From an uncultured Eubacteriales bacterium (GTDB taxonomy: Bacteria > Bacillota > Clostridia > Oscillospirales > CAG-272), in NCBI GenBank assembly GCA_934462825.1, contig CAKSIP010000001.1, forward strand, positions 1-64,000: a DNA stretch of 64,000 nucleotides. The letters run 5' to 3'. Shown here piece by piece: positions 42,979 through 52,035 of the stretch. The notes beneath the pieces were generated by a model. It made no database searches and was not told the origin of the DNA. It saw only the letters and a list, made by a program, of their open reading frames with translations. The position numbers were made by a program, and so were the translations under genes. The first letter of the stretch is position 1, and every line of letters starts with the position of its first letter.

Positions 42979-45585
42979 TTATTTCAGACGCTTTTGAAGA
43001 TTGTACAATAGCGTCATCGCTTCATAAGGCGAAAGCGCATTGATGTCCGTCGCCTTCAAATCATCCATCACCTGATCCCGGATGCAATCGTCCATCGTAA
43101 TCAGACTCTCGTCTTTTTGGGACAGAGCTTCTTTTCTTTTTTCGCCGTCATCGCTGGTTTTCAGCGTTTGCGAGGTGCGCTCCACCACGGCAAGGATTTC
43201 CTTGGCGCGCTTGATCACTTCGCCGGGAATGCCCGCCAGCTTGGCCACCTCGATGCCATAGCTGTCATCCGTAGAGCCGCGCACAATTTTGCGAAGGAAC
43301 AGGATGTTATCCCCCCGTTTTTTGGCCGCGATGTTATAATTGACAATGCCCTTGTATTCATCCTCCAAAACGGTCAGTTCATGATAGTGGGTGGCAAACA
43401 GCGTTTTGGCGCCGATTTTTTTGCTGTATGTATGCTCAATGATGGCACGGGCGATGCTCATGCCGTCAAAGGTACTCGTGCCTCGCCCGACCTCGTCGTA
43501 AATAATCAAGCTGTTCCGGGTTGCGTTTTTGAGAATATACGCCACCTCGTTCATTTCCAGCATAAAGGTTGATTGCCCGGAGGCCAAATCGTCGGAAGCG
43601 CCGACGCGCGTGAAAATTTTATCCACAAGACCGATTCGCGCCTCATTGGCCGGGACAAATGAACCGATCTGCGCCATCAGCACAATCAACGCCACTTGGC
43701 GCATATACGTGGATTTTCCGGCCATGTTCGGGCCGGTAATCAGCATAATACGATTGTTTTCCAAATCCAGCGTCGTATCGTTCGGAACAAAATATTCGTT
43801 CTTCACAAACTGCTCCACCACCGGATGCCGACCGTCCTTGATTTGAAGCACGGTGCTGTTGTCCACTTCCGGCCGAATATACTTATTCCGCGCGGCAACC
43901 CCGGCAAGACTTACATAAACGTCAATCCGGGCAATCAGCTCGGCGGTCTTTTGGATTCGCTCACTGCTTTCGGCCACACGGGCACGCACCTCTTGGAAAA
44001 GGTCATATTCCAAAGAACAGACCTTGTCGGACGCGCCCAAAATGGTCGCCTCCATATCCTTCAGCTCCTGCGTAATATATCTCTCGCAGTTCGCCAAGGT
44101 TTGCTTGCGAATATAGCGATCGGGGACTTGATGGATCAGGGATTTTGTCACTTCAATGTAATATCCGAAAACCTTATTGTATCCGATTTTCAGCGTCCGA
44201 ATGCCGGTGGCTTCCCGTTCTTCCGCGGCAACCCTTTCAATCCAGCCCTTTCCGTCATGCATAATGGCACGGAGATCGTCCACGTCTTTACTGTACCCTG
44301 CGCGGATGATGTCGCCTTCGCGTACAGAAAAAGGAGGATCCTCCTGGATGGCGGTGTCAATCTGCGTATAGACGTCCGAAAGCTCGTCCATAGACTCATA
44401 AATCCCTTTAAGCTCCTCGCTCTGGCAATTTTGCAAAAGGGCACGAAGCTCCGGCAATGCGCCGATCGTTCCCGCCACCGCACGCAAATCCTTTCCGCCG
44501 GCGGTACCATAGACGATTCGGGTAATCAGTCGCTCCAGGTCATGCATGCCCGAAAGCAGGTCGAGCAAGTTTTCCCGCAGCATAAAATTGCCGAAAAGCT
44601 CCTCCACCGCGCTTTGGCGGCGATCAATTTCACGCGCATTCAAAAGAGGGTGTTCAATCCATTGGCGCAGCATGCGAGCGCCGGGCGCCGTTTTGGTTTT
44701 ATCCAGCACCCAAAGCAAGGTTCCCTTTTTTTCCTTGGTACGCATATTGGAGGTCAGCTCCAGATTGCGCCGTGTATTGACGTCCATTTCAAGATACTGA
44801 TGGTTGCTGTACACATGCAGCTCCTTGATGTACGCCAAATCCGACTTCTGCATCTCGCCCACGTAGTCGAGGAATGCACCTACCGCGCGCAAAAGCGACT
44901 TATCGGCTCGTGTTTTTTCATCCATGCTTTCCCCGAAGTGCGCCTGCGCCAATTGAAGGGCGTGCTCCCATTCATACCGTTGCGGCTGTTGATCGGTCAC
45001 AGAGGCCGCCAAGCGTCCCGTCATAAAATCATCCAGCGCGGGCAATTTGGCTCGTCCGAGGTTCAGCACGATTTCACTCGGCGCGATAGAACCGAGGGCG
45101 TTGATGATCTCAGACACCATATCGCCCCCTCGCCCGGAGGTTGCATACACCTGCGCGGTGGAAATATCGCCGTAGCAAAGCCCAAACTCGTTTTCTCCGA
45201 CGTAAATCGCGCAGATATAGTTGTTTTTGCCTTCCTGCAAAAGATTGCTTTCAATGATGGTGCCGGGGGTAACTACGCGGATTACCTCTCGCTTGACCAA
45301 CCCCTTGGCCGTTGCCGGATCCTCCACCTGCTCGCAGATGGCCACTTTATAGCCTTTTTCAATCAGCCGTCCTATATAGCCCTCGGCGCTGTGAAAGGGG
45401 ACGCCGCACATCGGTGCACGTTTTTCTTCTCCGCAGTCGCGCCCCGTCAACGTCAATTCCAGCTCGCGGGAGGCGACAATGGCATCATCAAAAAACATCT
45501 CATAGAAGTCTCCCAAACGATAGAACAAAAGATAATCCTTATATTGATTTTTGACTTCAAAGTATTGTTCCATCATAGGTGTCAT
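42979..45585 (-). CDS. mutS: DNA mismatch repair protein MutS
   Basis: MutS recognises mismatches and loads MutL. The 868-residue protein is full length: TPMMEQYFEVK at the N-terminus, the mismatch-binding FYEMF in YRLGDFYEMFFDDA (Phe and Glu of the F-x-E motif present), the lever and clamp domains, the P-loop GPNMAGKSTYMRQVALI, Walker B with IIYDEVGRGTSTFDGMSIA, and FATHYHELT. A GGGGG-rich site lies about ten bases before the ATG at 45585. It sits between the YlbF-family gene and mutL in an order related to that of Bacillus. Confidence 0.98.
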   Translation of the reverse strand: MTPMMEQYFEVKNQYKDYLLFYRLGDFYEMFFDDAIVASRELELTLTGRDCGEEKRAPMCGVPFHSAEGYIGRLIEKGYKVAICEQVEDPATAKGLVKREVIRVVTPGTIIESNLLQEGKNNYICAIYVGENEFGLCYGDISTAQVYATSGRGGDMVSEIINALGSIAPSEIVLNLGRAKLPALDDFMTGRLAASVTDQQPQRYEWEHALQLAQAHFGESMDEKTRADKSLLRAVGAFLDYVGEMQKSDLAYIKELHVYSNHQYLEMDVNTRRNLELTSNMRTKEKKGTLLWVLDKTKTAPGARMLRQWIEHPLLNAREIDRRQSAVEELFGNFMLRENLLDLLSGMHDLERLITRIVYGTAGGKDLRAVAGTIGALPELRALLQNCQSEELKGIYESMDELSDVYTQIDTAIQEDPPFSVREGDIIRAGYSKDVDDLRAIMHDGKGWIERVAAEEREATGIRTLKIGYNKVFGYYIEVTKSLIHQVPDRYIRKQTLANCERYITQELKDMEATILGASDKVCSLEYDLFQEVRARVAESSERIQKTAELIARIDVYVSLAGVAARNKYIRPEVDNSTVLQIKDGRHPVVEQFVKNEYFVPNDTTLDLENNRIMLITGPNMAGKSTYMRQVALIVLMAQIGSFVPANEARIGLVDKIFTRVGASDDLASGQSTFMLEMNEVAYILKNATRNSLIIYDEVGRGTSTFDGMSIARAIIEHTYSKKIGAKTLFATHYHELTVLEDEYKGIVNYNIAAKKRGDNILFLRKIVRGSTDDSYGIEVAKLAGIPGEVIKRAKEILAVVERTSQTLKTSDDGEKRKEALSQKDESLITMDDCIRDQVMDDLKATDINALSPYEAMTLLYNLQKRLK

Positions 45586-45625
45586 CGTACCGCATCCCCC
45601 TTTACTATTGCGTTTTTAATGATTT

Positions 45626-46015
45626 TCAGTGCGTGTGACCGCAGCCGGAGCAGGAAGAACAATCGTGCTCGCAGGGCTTTTCTCCGGTAATGTTGTAGGT
45701 GATGGTTTGATTGACTTCGTTCATCAGCTCATTGACCGCATCCTGCATCTCGTTAATGGCGAGAAAGCTGGGATCCTCGCAGATCTCTTTATAAAGCACA
45801 TCAATTCTTCCCTGAATCTGTGCCATCAGCAGCTTGTCGGCGTCGGCTTTTCCGGCCTCCTCCTGCAAGGCTTTCTGCTGCACGCTGTATTCCATAATCT
45901 TGCGATTCAGAACGTCATTTTTATCATAGACTTCTTTCGCTTCCAAATATTTTTTGTAAACCTCATGTTCCTTGATTGCTTTGCCGAGCATTGCGGCAAT
46001 TTCCATAACTTCCAT
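45626..46015 (-). CDS. YlbF/YmcA (Ric) family protein with C-terminal Cys cluster
   Basis: Members of this family (RicA/YmcA and RicF/YlbF) join YaaT in the Ric complex, which in Bacillus affects RNase Y and development and can carry iron-sulfur clusters. The 129-residue product is helical (AAMLGKAIKEHEVYKKYLEAK; QIQGRIDVLYKEICEDP) and ends in CEHDCSSCSGCGHTH, four Cys and three His that look like a metal site. Position next to miaB matches ymcA in Bacillus. The start at 46015 has only a distant AAAGGAAA; an ATG three codons later is possible. Which paralogue it is cannot be settled here. Confidence 0.88.
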   Translation of the reverse strand: MEVMEIAAMLGKAIKEHEVYKKYLEAKEVYDKNDVLNRKIMEYSVQQKALQEEAGKADADKLLMAQIQGRIDVLYKEICEDPSFLAINEMQDAVNELMNEVNQTITYNITGEKPCEHDCSSCSGCGHTH

Positions 46016-46073
46016 TTTGTGTTTCGTTTCCTTTTCTTTTTTTGAATTAAATTTATAAATTAAATTTTATAAT

Positions 46074-47570
46074 TTATACTTTGGTTCCGTAAAGAGCAAA
46101 CGCTTCCGCTTTTTGCACATTGACATAAATATATTGCCCGCAATCGGCCGGCGTTCCCTCAAAAAAGACGATTTTGTTGGTTTCGGTACGGCCGCTGTAA
46201 ACCGACGCATCCGTTTTGCTCACACCGTCGCACAGCACGCGCACCGTTTGTCCCACCAGCGGGAGGTTCTTTTCCAGAGCGATCTCGTTTTGAAGCGCCA
46301 AAAGACGTTGAAAGCGTTCTCCCTGCACCTCGCGCGGCACCGGATCCGGCATCGAAGCGGCCGGGGTTCCCTTGCGGGGCGAGAAAATGAAGGAGTAGAG
46401 CATATCGAACCTTACACGCCGCAGCATGGAAAGCGTTCCCTCAAAGTCCTCCTCGGTTTCGCCGGGAAAGCCCACGATAATATCCGAGGTAATGGCACAG
46501 TCCGGCATTTTTTCGCGGATCTGACGCACCGTTTCCAAATACCGCGCTGTGTCGTATTTCCGATTCATCAAACGCAAGATCCGGTCGCTCCCCGCCTGCA
46601 TCGGCAAATGAAAATGCTTGGCAATATGCTCGTTATCCGCCATCACATTCATCAGCTTTTCCGTTGCATCCTTCGGGTGGCTGGTCATAAAGCGCAATCG
46701 GTAATCGCCGGGAATGGTGGCAAGCCATGCAAGAAGATCGGCAAAATCATAGTCAAAAGCGCTGTCCTTGCCATAGGAATTTACGTTTTGTCCAAGCAGG
46801 GTAATATCTTTATAGCCTGCCTGCACCAACGCCTGCACTTCCTCAAAAATCGGTTCCTTGCGGCGGCTTCGCTCCCGTCCGCGCACATAAGGGACGATAC
46901 AATAGGAGCAAAAGTTGTTGCAGCCGTACATAATGGAAACCCACGCTTTATAATTGCTTTCCCGATGCACAGGCAAGCCTTCTGTCATTTCCGCCGGGGG
47001 TGTTTCATTGTAATAGAGGCGCTTGCCCGTTGCTATATTTTGCGCCAAAAGCCGCGGAAATTGTGACAACGCCGCCGTTCCGAAAATAAAATTGACGTAA
47101 GGATAACGGAATTTAATATCCTTTTGGCGATGTTCCTGCGCCACCATACAGCCGCAAACCGCAATGACAAGCTCCGGGTTCTTTTCCTTGATATGCTTGA
47201 ACTGACCGATCAGAGAGAGCGCTTTTTGCTCCGCATGCTCCCGGATGGCACAAGTATTCACCAAGATCAAATCGGCCGTCTCGGCTTCCTTCGTCGGTTC
47301 ATAGCCCATCTGGATCGCCATGCCGGTCAGCTTTTCGCTGTCGGCCTCATTTTGCTGGCAACCAAAGGTCAGCACATACACTTTTTTGCTCACACCGTGC
47401 AGAGCGCGAAAGCGCTCGTTTTCCGCCTGTATTTTTTGTATATAAATCGAAGTGGGCACGTTTTCTCCGGCCCTTTCCCTCGCGTTTTCGCTTCCTTGGA
47501 GGCTTGCAACGGCACCCACGGGCACCGCATGGGTTCGGGCGTTGATTTTCCCCGTTTCTTCTGTATACAT
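46074..47570 (-). CDS. miaB: tRNA-2-methylthio-N6-dimethylallyladenosine synthase MiaB
   Basis: MiaB is a radical-SAM methylthiotransferase acting on i6A37 of tRNAs reading UNN codons. The 498-residue protein has the N-terminal UPF0004 domain with Cys residues in TFGCQQNEADSE, NTCAIREHA and VCGCMVAQEH, the radical-SAM CxxxCxxC in YGCNNFCSYCIVPYVRG, LLGQNVNSYG, and a C-terminal TRAM domain. The ATG at 47570 is preferred, with AAAGGA about nine bases upstream. It heads the leftward nine-gene run and has a consensus promoter at 47609-47637. Confidence 0.97.
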   Translation of the reverse strand: MYTEETGKINARTHAVPVGAVASLQGSENARERAGENVPTSIYIQKIQAENERFRALHGVSKKVYVLTFGCQQNEADSEKLTGMAIQMGYEPTKEAETADLILVNTCAIREHAEQKALSLIGQFKHIKEKNPELVIAVCGCMVAQEHRQKDIKFRYPYVNFIFGTAALSQFPRLLAQNIATGKRLYYNETPPAEMTEGLPVHRESNYKAWVSIMYGCNNFCSYCIVPYVRGRERSRRKEPIFEEVQALVQAGYKDITLLGQNVNSYGKDSAFDYDFADLLAWLATIPGDYRLRFMTSHPKDATEKLMNVMADNEHIAKHFHLPMQAGSDRILRLMNRKYDTARYLETVRQIREKMPDCAITSDIIVGFPGETEEDFEGTLSMLRRVRFDMLYSFIFSPRKGTPAASMPDPVPREVQGERFQRLLALQNEIALEKNLPLVGQTVRVLCDGVSKTDASVYSGRTETNKIVFFEGTPADCGQYIYVNVQKAEAFALYGTKV

Positions 47571-47608
47571 CCGCGCCCATCCTTTCTTCAAAAACAAGTA
47601 TTCATATT

Positions 47609-47637
47609 ATTATACTATGTTTCGTCCCTTTTGTCAA
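47609..47637 (-). promoter_or_regulatory. Promoter of the miaB-to-glyS gene run
   Basis: Reading leftward, TTGACA (47632-47637), 17 bases, TATAAT (47609-47614). Downstream intergenic gaps through glyS are 24-62 bases and I found no terminator in them, so one transcript of about 13 kb is plausible. Confidence 0.85.
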
Positions 47638-47802
47638 TCCGAATGCCCGGCTTTTTCCGTGCTTTTCCGGATTTTTTCGCATGAAAAAACGTCTCTTTTC
47701 CCTTTCATTTTTCAGGGAAAGCGGAAAGCACCGATGCGGAAACGCACGTCAAGTCCCCAAGCGGCATTTTTCGATTATTTCCAAAAATATTAGAAAAAAG
47801 TA

Positions 47803-47831
47803 TTGACAAAAGGCATGGAATCGGTTATAAT
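47803..47831 (+). promoter_or_regulatory. Promoter of tRNA-Leu
   Basis: TTGACA (47803-47808), 17 bases, TATAAT (47826-47831). Confidence 0.9.
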
Positions 47832-47861
47832 ATATACCGTCGTCGCAAGTGCGATGGCAAT

Positions 47862-47946
47862 GCGAGAGTGGCGGAACTGGCAGACGCGCACGTTTGAGGG
47901 GCGTGTGGTTTACACCGTACGGGTTCAAGTCCCGTTTCTCGCACCA
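47862..47946 (+). tRNA. tRNA-Leu (GAG)
   Basis: Class II tRNA with acceptor GCGAGAG/TTCTCGC and a D-arm with GCG/CGC. The anticodon stem CACGT/GCGTG has the loop TTGAGGG (anticodon GAG at 47896-47898). A long variable arm and the T-arm ACGGGTTCAAGTCCCGT follow, with an encoded CCA. Confidence 0.95.
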
Positions 47947-47948
47947 AA

Positions 47949-47997
47949 AAAAAGGGAGAGAGAAAAACTCATTCTGAGTTTTTCTCTCTCCCTTTTT
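47949..47997. terminator. Terminator after tRNA-Leu, long-hairpin family
   Basis: A perfect 22-base-pair stem from AAAAAGGGAGAGAGAAAAAC to its complement with loop ATTCT. It lies between the tRNA and the convergent antiporter gene and can serve both. Confidence 0.92.
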
Positions 47998-48006
47998 GGC
48001 TGTCTC

Positions 48007-49053
48007 TCAGCCGGCAGAAATTCCAAACAAGGACAAATACCATCCAAGACCGACCGTAACAGTCACAAGGTACGCAAGATAAATGCTGAGCAGCACGATG
48101 CCCTGCCACCGCTTAAATCGGCGGCAAAGAATGGTGGGGATTACGGCAATTCCCGTTACGAGAATCGCCACGGGAAAATCCAGATAAATGTTCTGCGCGG
48201 AAACCGGAAGCTTGCCCCCGTACACAAAAGAGCAAACCGAGAGAATCAGCGTGGTATCAATCACGTTCGCGCCAATCACATTGCCGATGGACATGGAGGA
48301 TTGCTTTTTGATGATCGAGGTAACCGCTGTCACAAGCTCCGGCAGCGAGGTGCCGACGGCGACAATCGTGACGCCGATAATCGCTTCCGACACGCCCCAC
48401 GAAGCGGCGATCTTCCCTCCGTTTTTCACCAACAGCTGGGAGCCGGCCACGATAGCCGCCGCACCCACGACAACGCGCAAAAGATTGCAAATCACCGATT
48501 TTTTATCCGTAGCGGGAACGGCCTCCGCCGAAGGCTGGCCGCCGTCCGCCGTTTTGGCCGAACGAAGATTTTCCGCAATGTACAAAGCAAAAATGGCAAG
48601 CAATACAAAAGCGCCGAGCAAAGAAAGAGAGCCGCGCAGGGACAGCAGAAAAAGAGCCGTCACAGCCGCCGTCAAAAGCAGTGCTTTGGGCGCAAAATCC
48701 TTGCGTTTTATGACAATCGGCATAAAAATCACGCCGATGGCAAGGATCATGGCCGTGTTGCATATCACGGAGCCGATCCCGTTTCCGATAGCCATTCCCA
48801 CCCGATCCTGAGAAGCAGCGACCGCATTTTCCACGCCCGACCGAAGAATTTCGTGTCCCTCCACAGCGGCAATGGTCGAAACAATGATTTCGGGCAAGGT
48901 GGTAGCGATGCTGACAATCGTCGCGCCGATAATGAACTTCGGGATCCCGGTGACTTCGGCCACCCAAACGGCGCCATCGACAAACCAATCGCCGCCTTTG
49001 ACGATCAAGACAATGCCCACCGCAAACAAAACATACATCCAAAAATACTCCAT
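48007..49053 (-). CDS. CaCA-family Na+/Ca2+ (cation) antiporter
   Basis: A 348-residue membrane antiporter of the YrbG type with about ten membrane segments in two inverted halves. Each half carries an alpha-repeat: GATIVSIATTLPEIIVS (about residues 43-59) and GVTIVAVGTSLPELVTAV (about 223-240), with the conserved Glu/Pro of ion-exchange sites. The central loop (about 165-185) is Ala/Asp-rich. GGAGG lies about ten bases before the ATG. The cation is most likely Ca2+ exchanged for Na+ or H+, but is not provable here. Confidence 0.92.
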   Translation of the reverse strand: MEYFWMYVLFAVGIVLIVKGGDWFVDGAVWVAEVTGIPKFIIGATIVSIATTLPEIIVSTIAAVEGHEILRSGVENAVAASQDRVGMAIGNGIGSVICNTAMILAIGVIFMPIVIKRKDFAPKALLLTAAVTALFLLSLRGSLSLLGAFVLLAIFALYIAENLRSAKTADGGQPSAEAVPATDKKSVICNLLRVVVGAAAIVAGSQLLVKNGGKIAASWGVSEAIIGVTIVAVGTSLPELVTAVTSIIKKQSSMSIGNVIGANVIDTTLILSVCSFVYGGKLPVSAQNIYLDFPVAILVTGIAVIPTILCRRFKRWQGIVLLSIYLAYLVTVTVGLGWYLSLFGISAG

Positions 49054-49112
49054 GCGTTTGTTGCCTCCGTTTCAGGTCATGGTTGTTAAGATAAATACAG
49101 AAAAGCAAACAT

Positions 49113-49143
49113 AAAAAATCACGGACATTTTCCGTGATTTTTT
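49113..49143. terminator. Terminator downstream of the bile salt hydrolase-type gene
   Basis: A 13-base-pair perfect stem AAAAAATCACGGA/TCCGTGATTTTTT with loop CATTT. It lies 130 bases after the gene at 49275 and can act in both directions. Confidence 0.85.
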
Positions 49144-49274
49144 ATGGGCGGCCGGTGCCGCACGATTCGTCTGTCCGGTCGGAGCTTCACGGCCGCCGAC
49201 GCTCTCAAACGGTGTCATCATACCACATTTCGGCCAAAAAGTCAACCAAATTTTCAAAAAAGCAAGCAAGGGCG

Positions 49275-50246
49275 TTAATTTTGCCGGAAAATCGTTTCTT
49301 CCGTCAAAACCGGGTAGCGGATCAGTTTTTGGCTGTTCAAGTCTTCCCGATGCATATCCACTGCCGTAATCTGATGATTGTCATAGGTCGTGTAATAGTA
49401 AATGCCGCGGCTGGCGTTACAGCAACAGGTGTACAGTGTGATTTCATACCGATCTCCGACCGCACAGCATCCGCGCGGCTGATCGACGGCGCCGAGAATG
49501 TGAAAAAATTGGCTGACGCTTCCGTTCTCGGAGTCGTCCGACAAGGCGTTCATCTTGACAAAGGCCACTCTGACAAAGCGAGACGCGGAAGACAGATCGC
49601 CGGGCAGTCCCATGCCGCCCATCCCTCGGCTATAGATTTGCAGGGGCAAATCCGAAGAAAAGCGATTTTCCGGCGACCGGGGCGAAAGGCCGATATAATT
49701 GTTCAAAAAAAACATCTGCGTGGCAAACGGAGGGTTATTGGTCAGCACGCCCACCGGATTTTCATACATGTGCAGGCCGTCTACCATAGATTCCACCGTA
49801 ATAGCGCCGCTTGCATCGGCCACTATCCAATGGAGCTGTGCCGCCGGGAAATTGGCATTGAACGGCGTTCCCACCACGCAAATGTGAGAAAGCTGCTCCC
49901 GCGCCTCGTCAAGAGTGGCGCAACGGCACAAAATCCACGGAATCAGCTCAAACTGCGACACGCAAGCTACATCCTCCCGAGGCTCTGCATACGCCGCATT
50001 TCCGACAAAGTTCAAGCCTGCCATGGTAAGGCCCTTTTCGTTGACGGCCTCATAATACAGCGGATACTCCTCGGCGACATGCGCCATGCCGATCATGGCA
50101 TAGGCCGAGGGCGGAGCCTCCGTATGCCGAAATTTCCACGGATAGCCGCGCGGGGTTACCGTCACTTCCTCTCCGTAAGAACATTCGTAATCCAGTGTCC
50201 TTCCGAAATAAAAATCCTTCGTCTGATACGTCACGGCCGTACACAT
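49275..50246 (-). CDS. Choloylglycine hydrolase-family enzyme (bile salt hydrolase or penicillin V acylase type)
   Basis: This Ntn-hydrolase cleaves linear amides such as conjugated bile salts. After removal of Met1, Cys2 becomes the nucleophile. In the 323-residue protein the expected partners are present: Arg16 and Asp19 (GRTLDY), Asn79 (GLNF), Asn170/171 (LTNNPPF) and Arg223 (SASRFVRVAF), as in clostridial bile salt hydrolases. AAGGAG lies about nine bases ahead of the ATG. No signal peptide is visible, so it is intracellular. The match favours bile salt hydrolysis and a gut habitat, but penicillin V acylase activity cannot be excluded from sequence alone. An antiporter gene lies downstream beyond a terminator. 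Confidence 0.92.
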   Translation of the reverse strand: MCTAVTYQTKDFYFGRTLDYECSYGEEVTVTPRGYPWKFRHTEAPPSAYAMIGMAHVAEEYPLYYEAVNEKGLTMAGLNFVGNAAYAEPREDVACVSQFELIPWILCRCATLDEAREQLSHICVVGTPFNANFPAAQLHWIVADASGAITVESMVDGLHMYENPVGVLTNNPPFATQMFFLNNYIGLSPRSPENRFSSDLPLQIYSRGMGGMGLPGDLSSASRFVRVAFVKMNALSDDSENGSVSQFFHILGAVDQPRGCCAVGDRYEITLYTCCCNASRGIYYYTTYDNHQITAVDMHREDLNSQKLIRYPVLTEETIFRQN

Positions 50247-50368
50247 AGCTCCACTCTCCTTCTTTTTTCACGGGGCGATTTCCCTCTTTGATCCGCTTCC
50301 CCGGTCAGTATGCCCCATTTCCCCTGTGTTTTTGCAGATTTGCGATATTTTTCCCCAAGGCTTCAAAA

Positions 50369-51094
50369 TCAGGAAGAAAAACGAACCTCGCCGAAGCGGC
50401 AAACGCCGAACACGAGCAGCTCCCAGGTCGGATTGTCCGGGTTCGGGCGCATGGTGTCCGCCCCAAACTTCACATCCAAATGTGTCGTCACCTTACATTC
50501 CGGCGGAACATGCACAATCAGCTCGCCAAAAGAATTGGAAAGATTCAGGCGCACCGGCTCCGACAGATCCACAAGGTTCATATTCTGGAAGAAAACCTCC
50601 GTTTCTCCCATGCGGTTTGTCACGGAAAAGCTTTTCTTTTGCGACAGGTCAAAATAAACGATACTGCTTTTGAAGCTGTTGCTGGAATCGGTCGCATCCA
50701 CCGTGATTTTTTCACTGCTTTTGTCCCCTTCTCGATGAACATATTTAACATTGTCCAGCAAAAGATGAAGGGCAATGGTCAACAGCACCGCAATACCAAT
50801 GACAGACCAACGGCTGATAAACGACAGATCCTTGCCGATGGCCGAAGAAAGATCGGAGCGAAAAACAGCAAACAGCAGGCTAAGCGGCAAAAACACGTCG
50901 AAATGATCGGCCAGGCGCTTGCCAAACACGGCATTATTGATAAGCCAATACAAAAGCACGGCGCCGACAAACCATTTCCACAAGGCAATGCCCCTCGGCC
51001 AACCCAAGTCCGGCACAAAAACCCAAAAAATCAATCCTACGGTCAGTACCAGAAGGATCAGTCCCCAAATAATTTTTTTCTTTGATGATGTCAT
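50369..51094 (-). CDS. LiaF-like membrane protein (cell-wall-active antibiotic response family)
   Basis: A 241-residue protein with four membrane segments in the first 115 residues and a C-terminal soluble beta-rich domain (about 130-241). The latter contains VRLNLSNSFGELIVHVPPECKVTTHLDVKFGAD, typical of LiaF/YvqF-like domains. In Bacillus LiaF restrains a cell-envelope sensor. Here the neighbour 60 bases upstream is a LytTR regulator instead of a two-component pair, suggesting a membrane protein that inhibits its DNA-binding partner. AAAGGAA precedes the ATG. Confidence 0.85.
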   Translation of the reverse strand: MTSSKKKIIWGLILLVLTVGLIFWVFVPDLGWPRGIALWKWFVGAVLLYWLINNAVFGKRLADHFDVFLPLSLLFAVFRSDLSSAIGKDLSFISRWSVIGIAVLLTIALHLLLDNVKYVHREGDKSSEKITVDATDSSNSFKSSIVYFDLSQKKSFSVTNRMGETEVFFQNMNLVDLSEPVRLNLSNSFGELIVHVPPECKVTTHLDVKFGADTMRPNPDNPTWELLVFGVCRFGEVRFSS

Positions 51095-51154
51095 AATCGG
51101 ATTTCCTTTCTTTGTATAATAAAATAAATATTTTTACTTTTTATTTTTTACTTT

Positions 51155-51631
51155 TTACCTTGCTTCAAATCGGATTTCATCCAGCCGTGCGCGGAAGGCC
51201 TTGTAATACATTCGGGACACATAAACCCGCTTCGTCGATCCGGCAAAGCAGACCTCGCACACCCCGGTCAATTCCCGATGCAAAGAGGCGACCTGACGAG
51301 TATTTACAATGCAGGATTTGGAGCCGCGAAAAAATGCAGGAGGCAGCTGGCAAACCAGGCGGGAAAGGCTTTGATCGGTATAATACATGCCGTCCGCCGT
51401 ATGCGCCACAGTATGTTCGCCGCTCGTTTCAAAAAAGAGAATGTGATCCAACGCCACGATATAGTCCCTTCCGCACAGCGTCAGCAAGATTTCCTGTCCA
51501 ATGCCGTCACATTCCGCCTGCAGCCGTTGCGCGAGTCGATGAATTTCCGGCGTGATCTCCCGGCAACGAATCACAACCTCCGGGCTTTCTTCCGCTTTGG
51601 AATCCGTTTCAATTCTCACCTCAGGCTTCAT
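51155..51631 (-). CDS. LytTR-domain DNA-binding regulator
   Basis: A 158-residue protein with a short N-terminal region and a LytTR domain at about residues 45-150. Its pattern includes GRDYIVALDHILFFETSGEHTVAHTADG, LPPAFFRGSKSCIVNTRQV and KRVYVSRMYYKAFRARL. No receiver domain is present, so it is not a classical response regulator. It matches the LytTR regulatory systems of Bacillota in which a stand-alone LytTR protein is paired with an inhibitory membrane protein, here the LiaF-like gene that follows. The ATG at 51631 is preferred (AAGGGG about ten bases away). A promoter is at 51726-51754. Confidence 0.9.
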   Translation of the reverse strand: MKPEVRIETDSKAEESPEVVIRCREITPEIHRLAQRLQAECDGIGQEILLTLCGRDYIVALDHILFFETSGEHTVAHTADGMYYTDQSLSRLVCQLPPAFFRGSKSCIVNTRQVASLHRELTGVCEVCFAGSTKRVYVSRMYYKAFRARLDEIRFEAR

Positions 51632-51725
51632 GACTTTCTGCCCCTTTCTCCTCCAACGCTGCATGCACATCGGCGCTCGGCTCTTTGCCGGCTGTCAGCC
51701 GACGGTTCTCATTTGTTCTGTTATC

Positions 51726-51754
51726 AGTATAAAGGATGACCGCTGTTTTGTCAA
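51726..51754 (-). promoter_or_regulatory. Promoter of the LytTR/LiaF-like pair
   Basis: Reading leftward, TTGACA (51749-51754), 17 bases, TATACT (51726-51731). The 200 bases upstream to the divergent promoter contain a purine-biased strand with AAATCGG/CCGATTT-type words that could hold regulator sites; none is certain. Confidence 0.8.
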
Positions 51755-51964
51755 GGGATTCCCGCCAAGCGGTCGATTTTCTCCCCCAAGTGACCGATTT
51801 TCCCCTTTTTGCACACTGCCATTCCCTTTTTCCTCAAAGGAAAGCCGCACGGCTTTCGGTGAAATTTGCCGCCCCGAAAGTGCGCCATGGTGCAAAATAT
51901 CTCCCCTATTCGTCCGTTTATCGGCCCTCATTGGGCAATTTGCTTGAAAATCATGAAAAAAGCA

Positions 51965-51993
51965 TTGACAAAAGTCTGAAAGTATGATAACAT
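51965..51993 (+). promoter_or_regulatory. Promoter of the CNNM/CorC-family gene
   Basis: TTGACA (51965-51970), 17 bases, TAACAT (51988-51993). Confidence 0.75.
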
Positions 51994-52035
51994 ATACAAA
52001 CATATATTTCTATAAAAAGGAGTTTTATCATCATT

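Noticed and set aside
43696..45690. 664-codon plus-strand frame opposite mutS
   Set aside because: Shadow of mutS; no ribosome-binding site and no recognisable domain.
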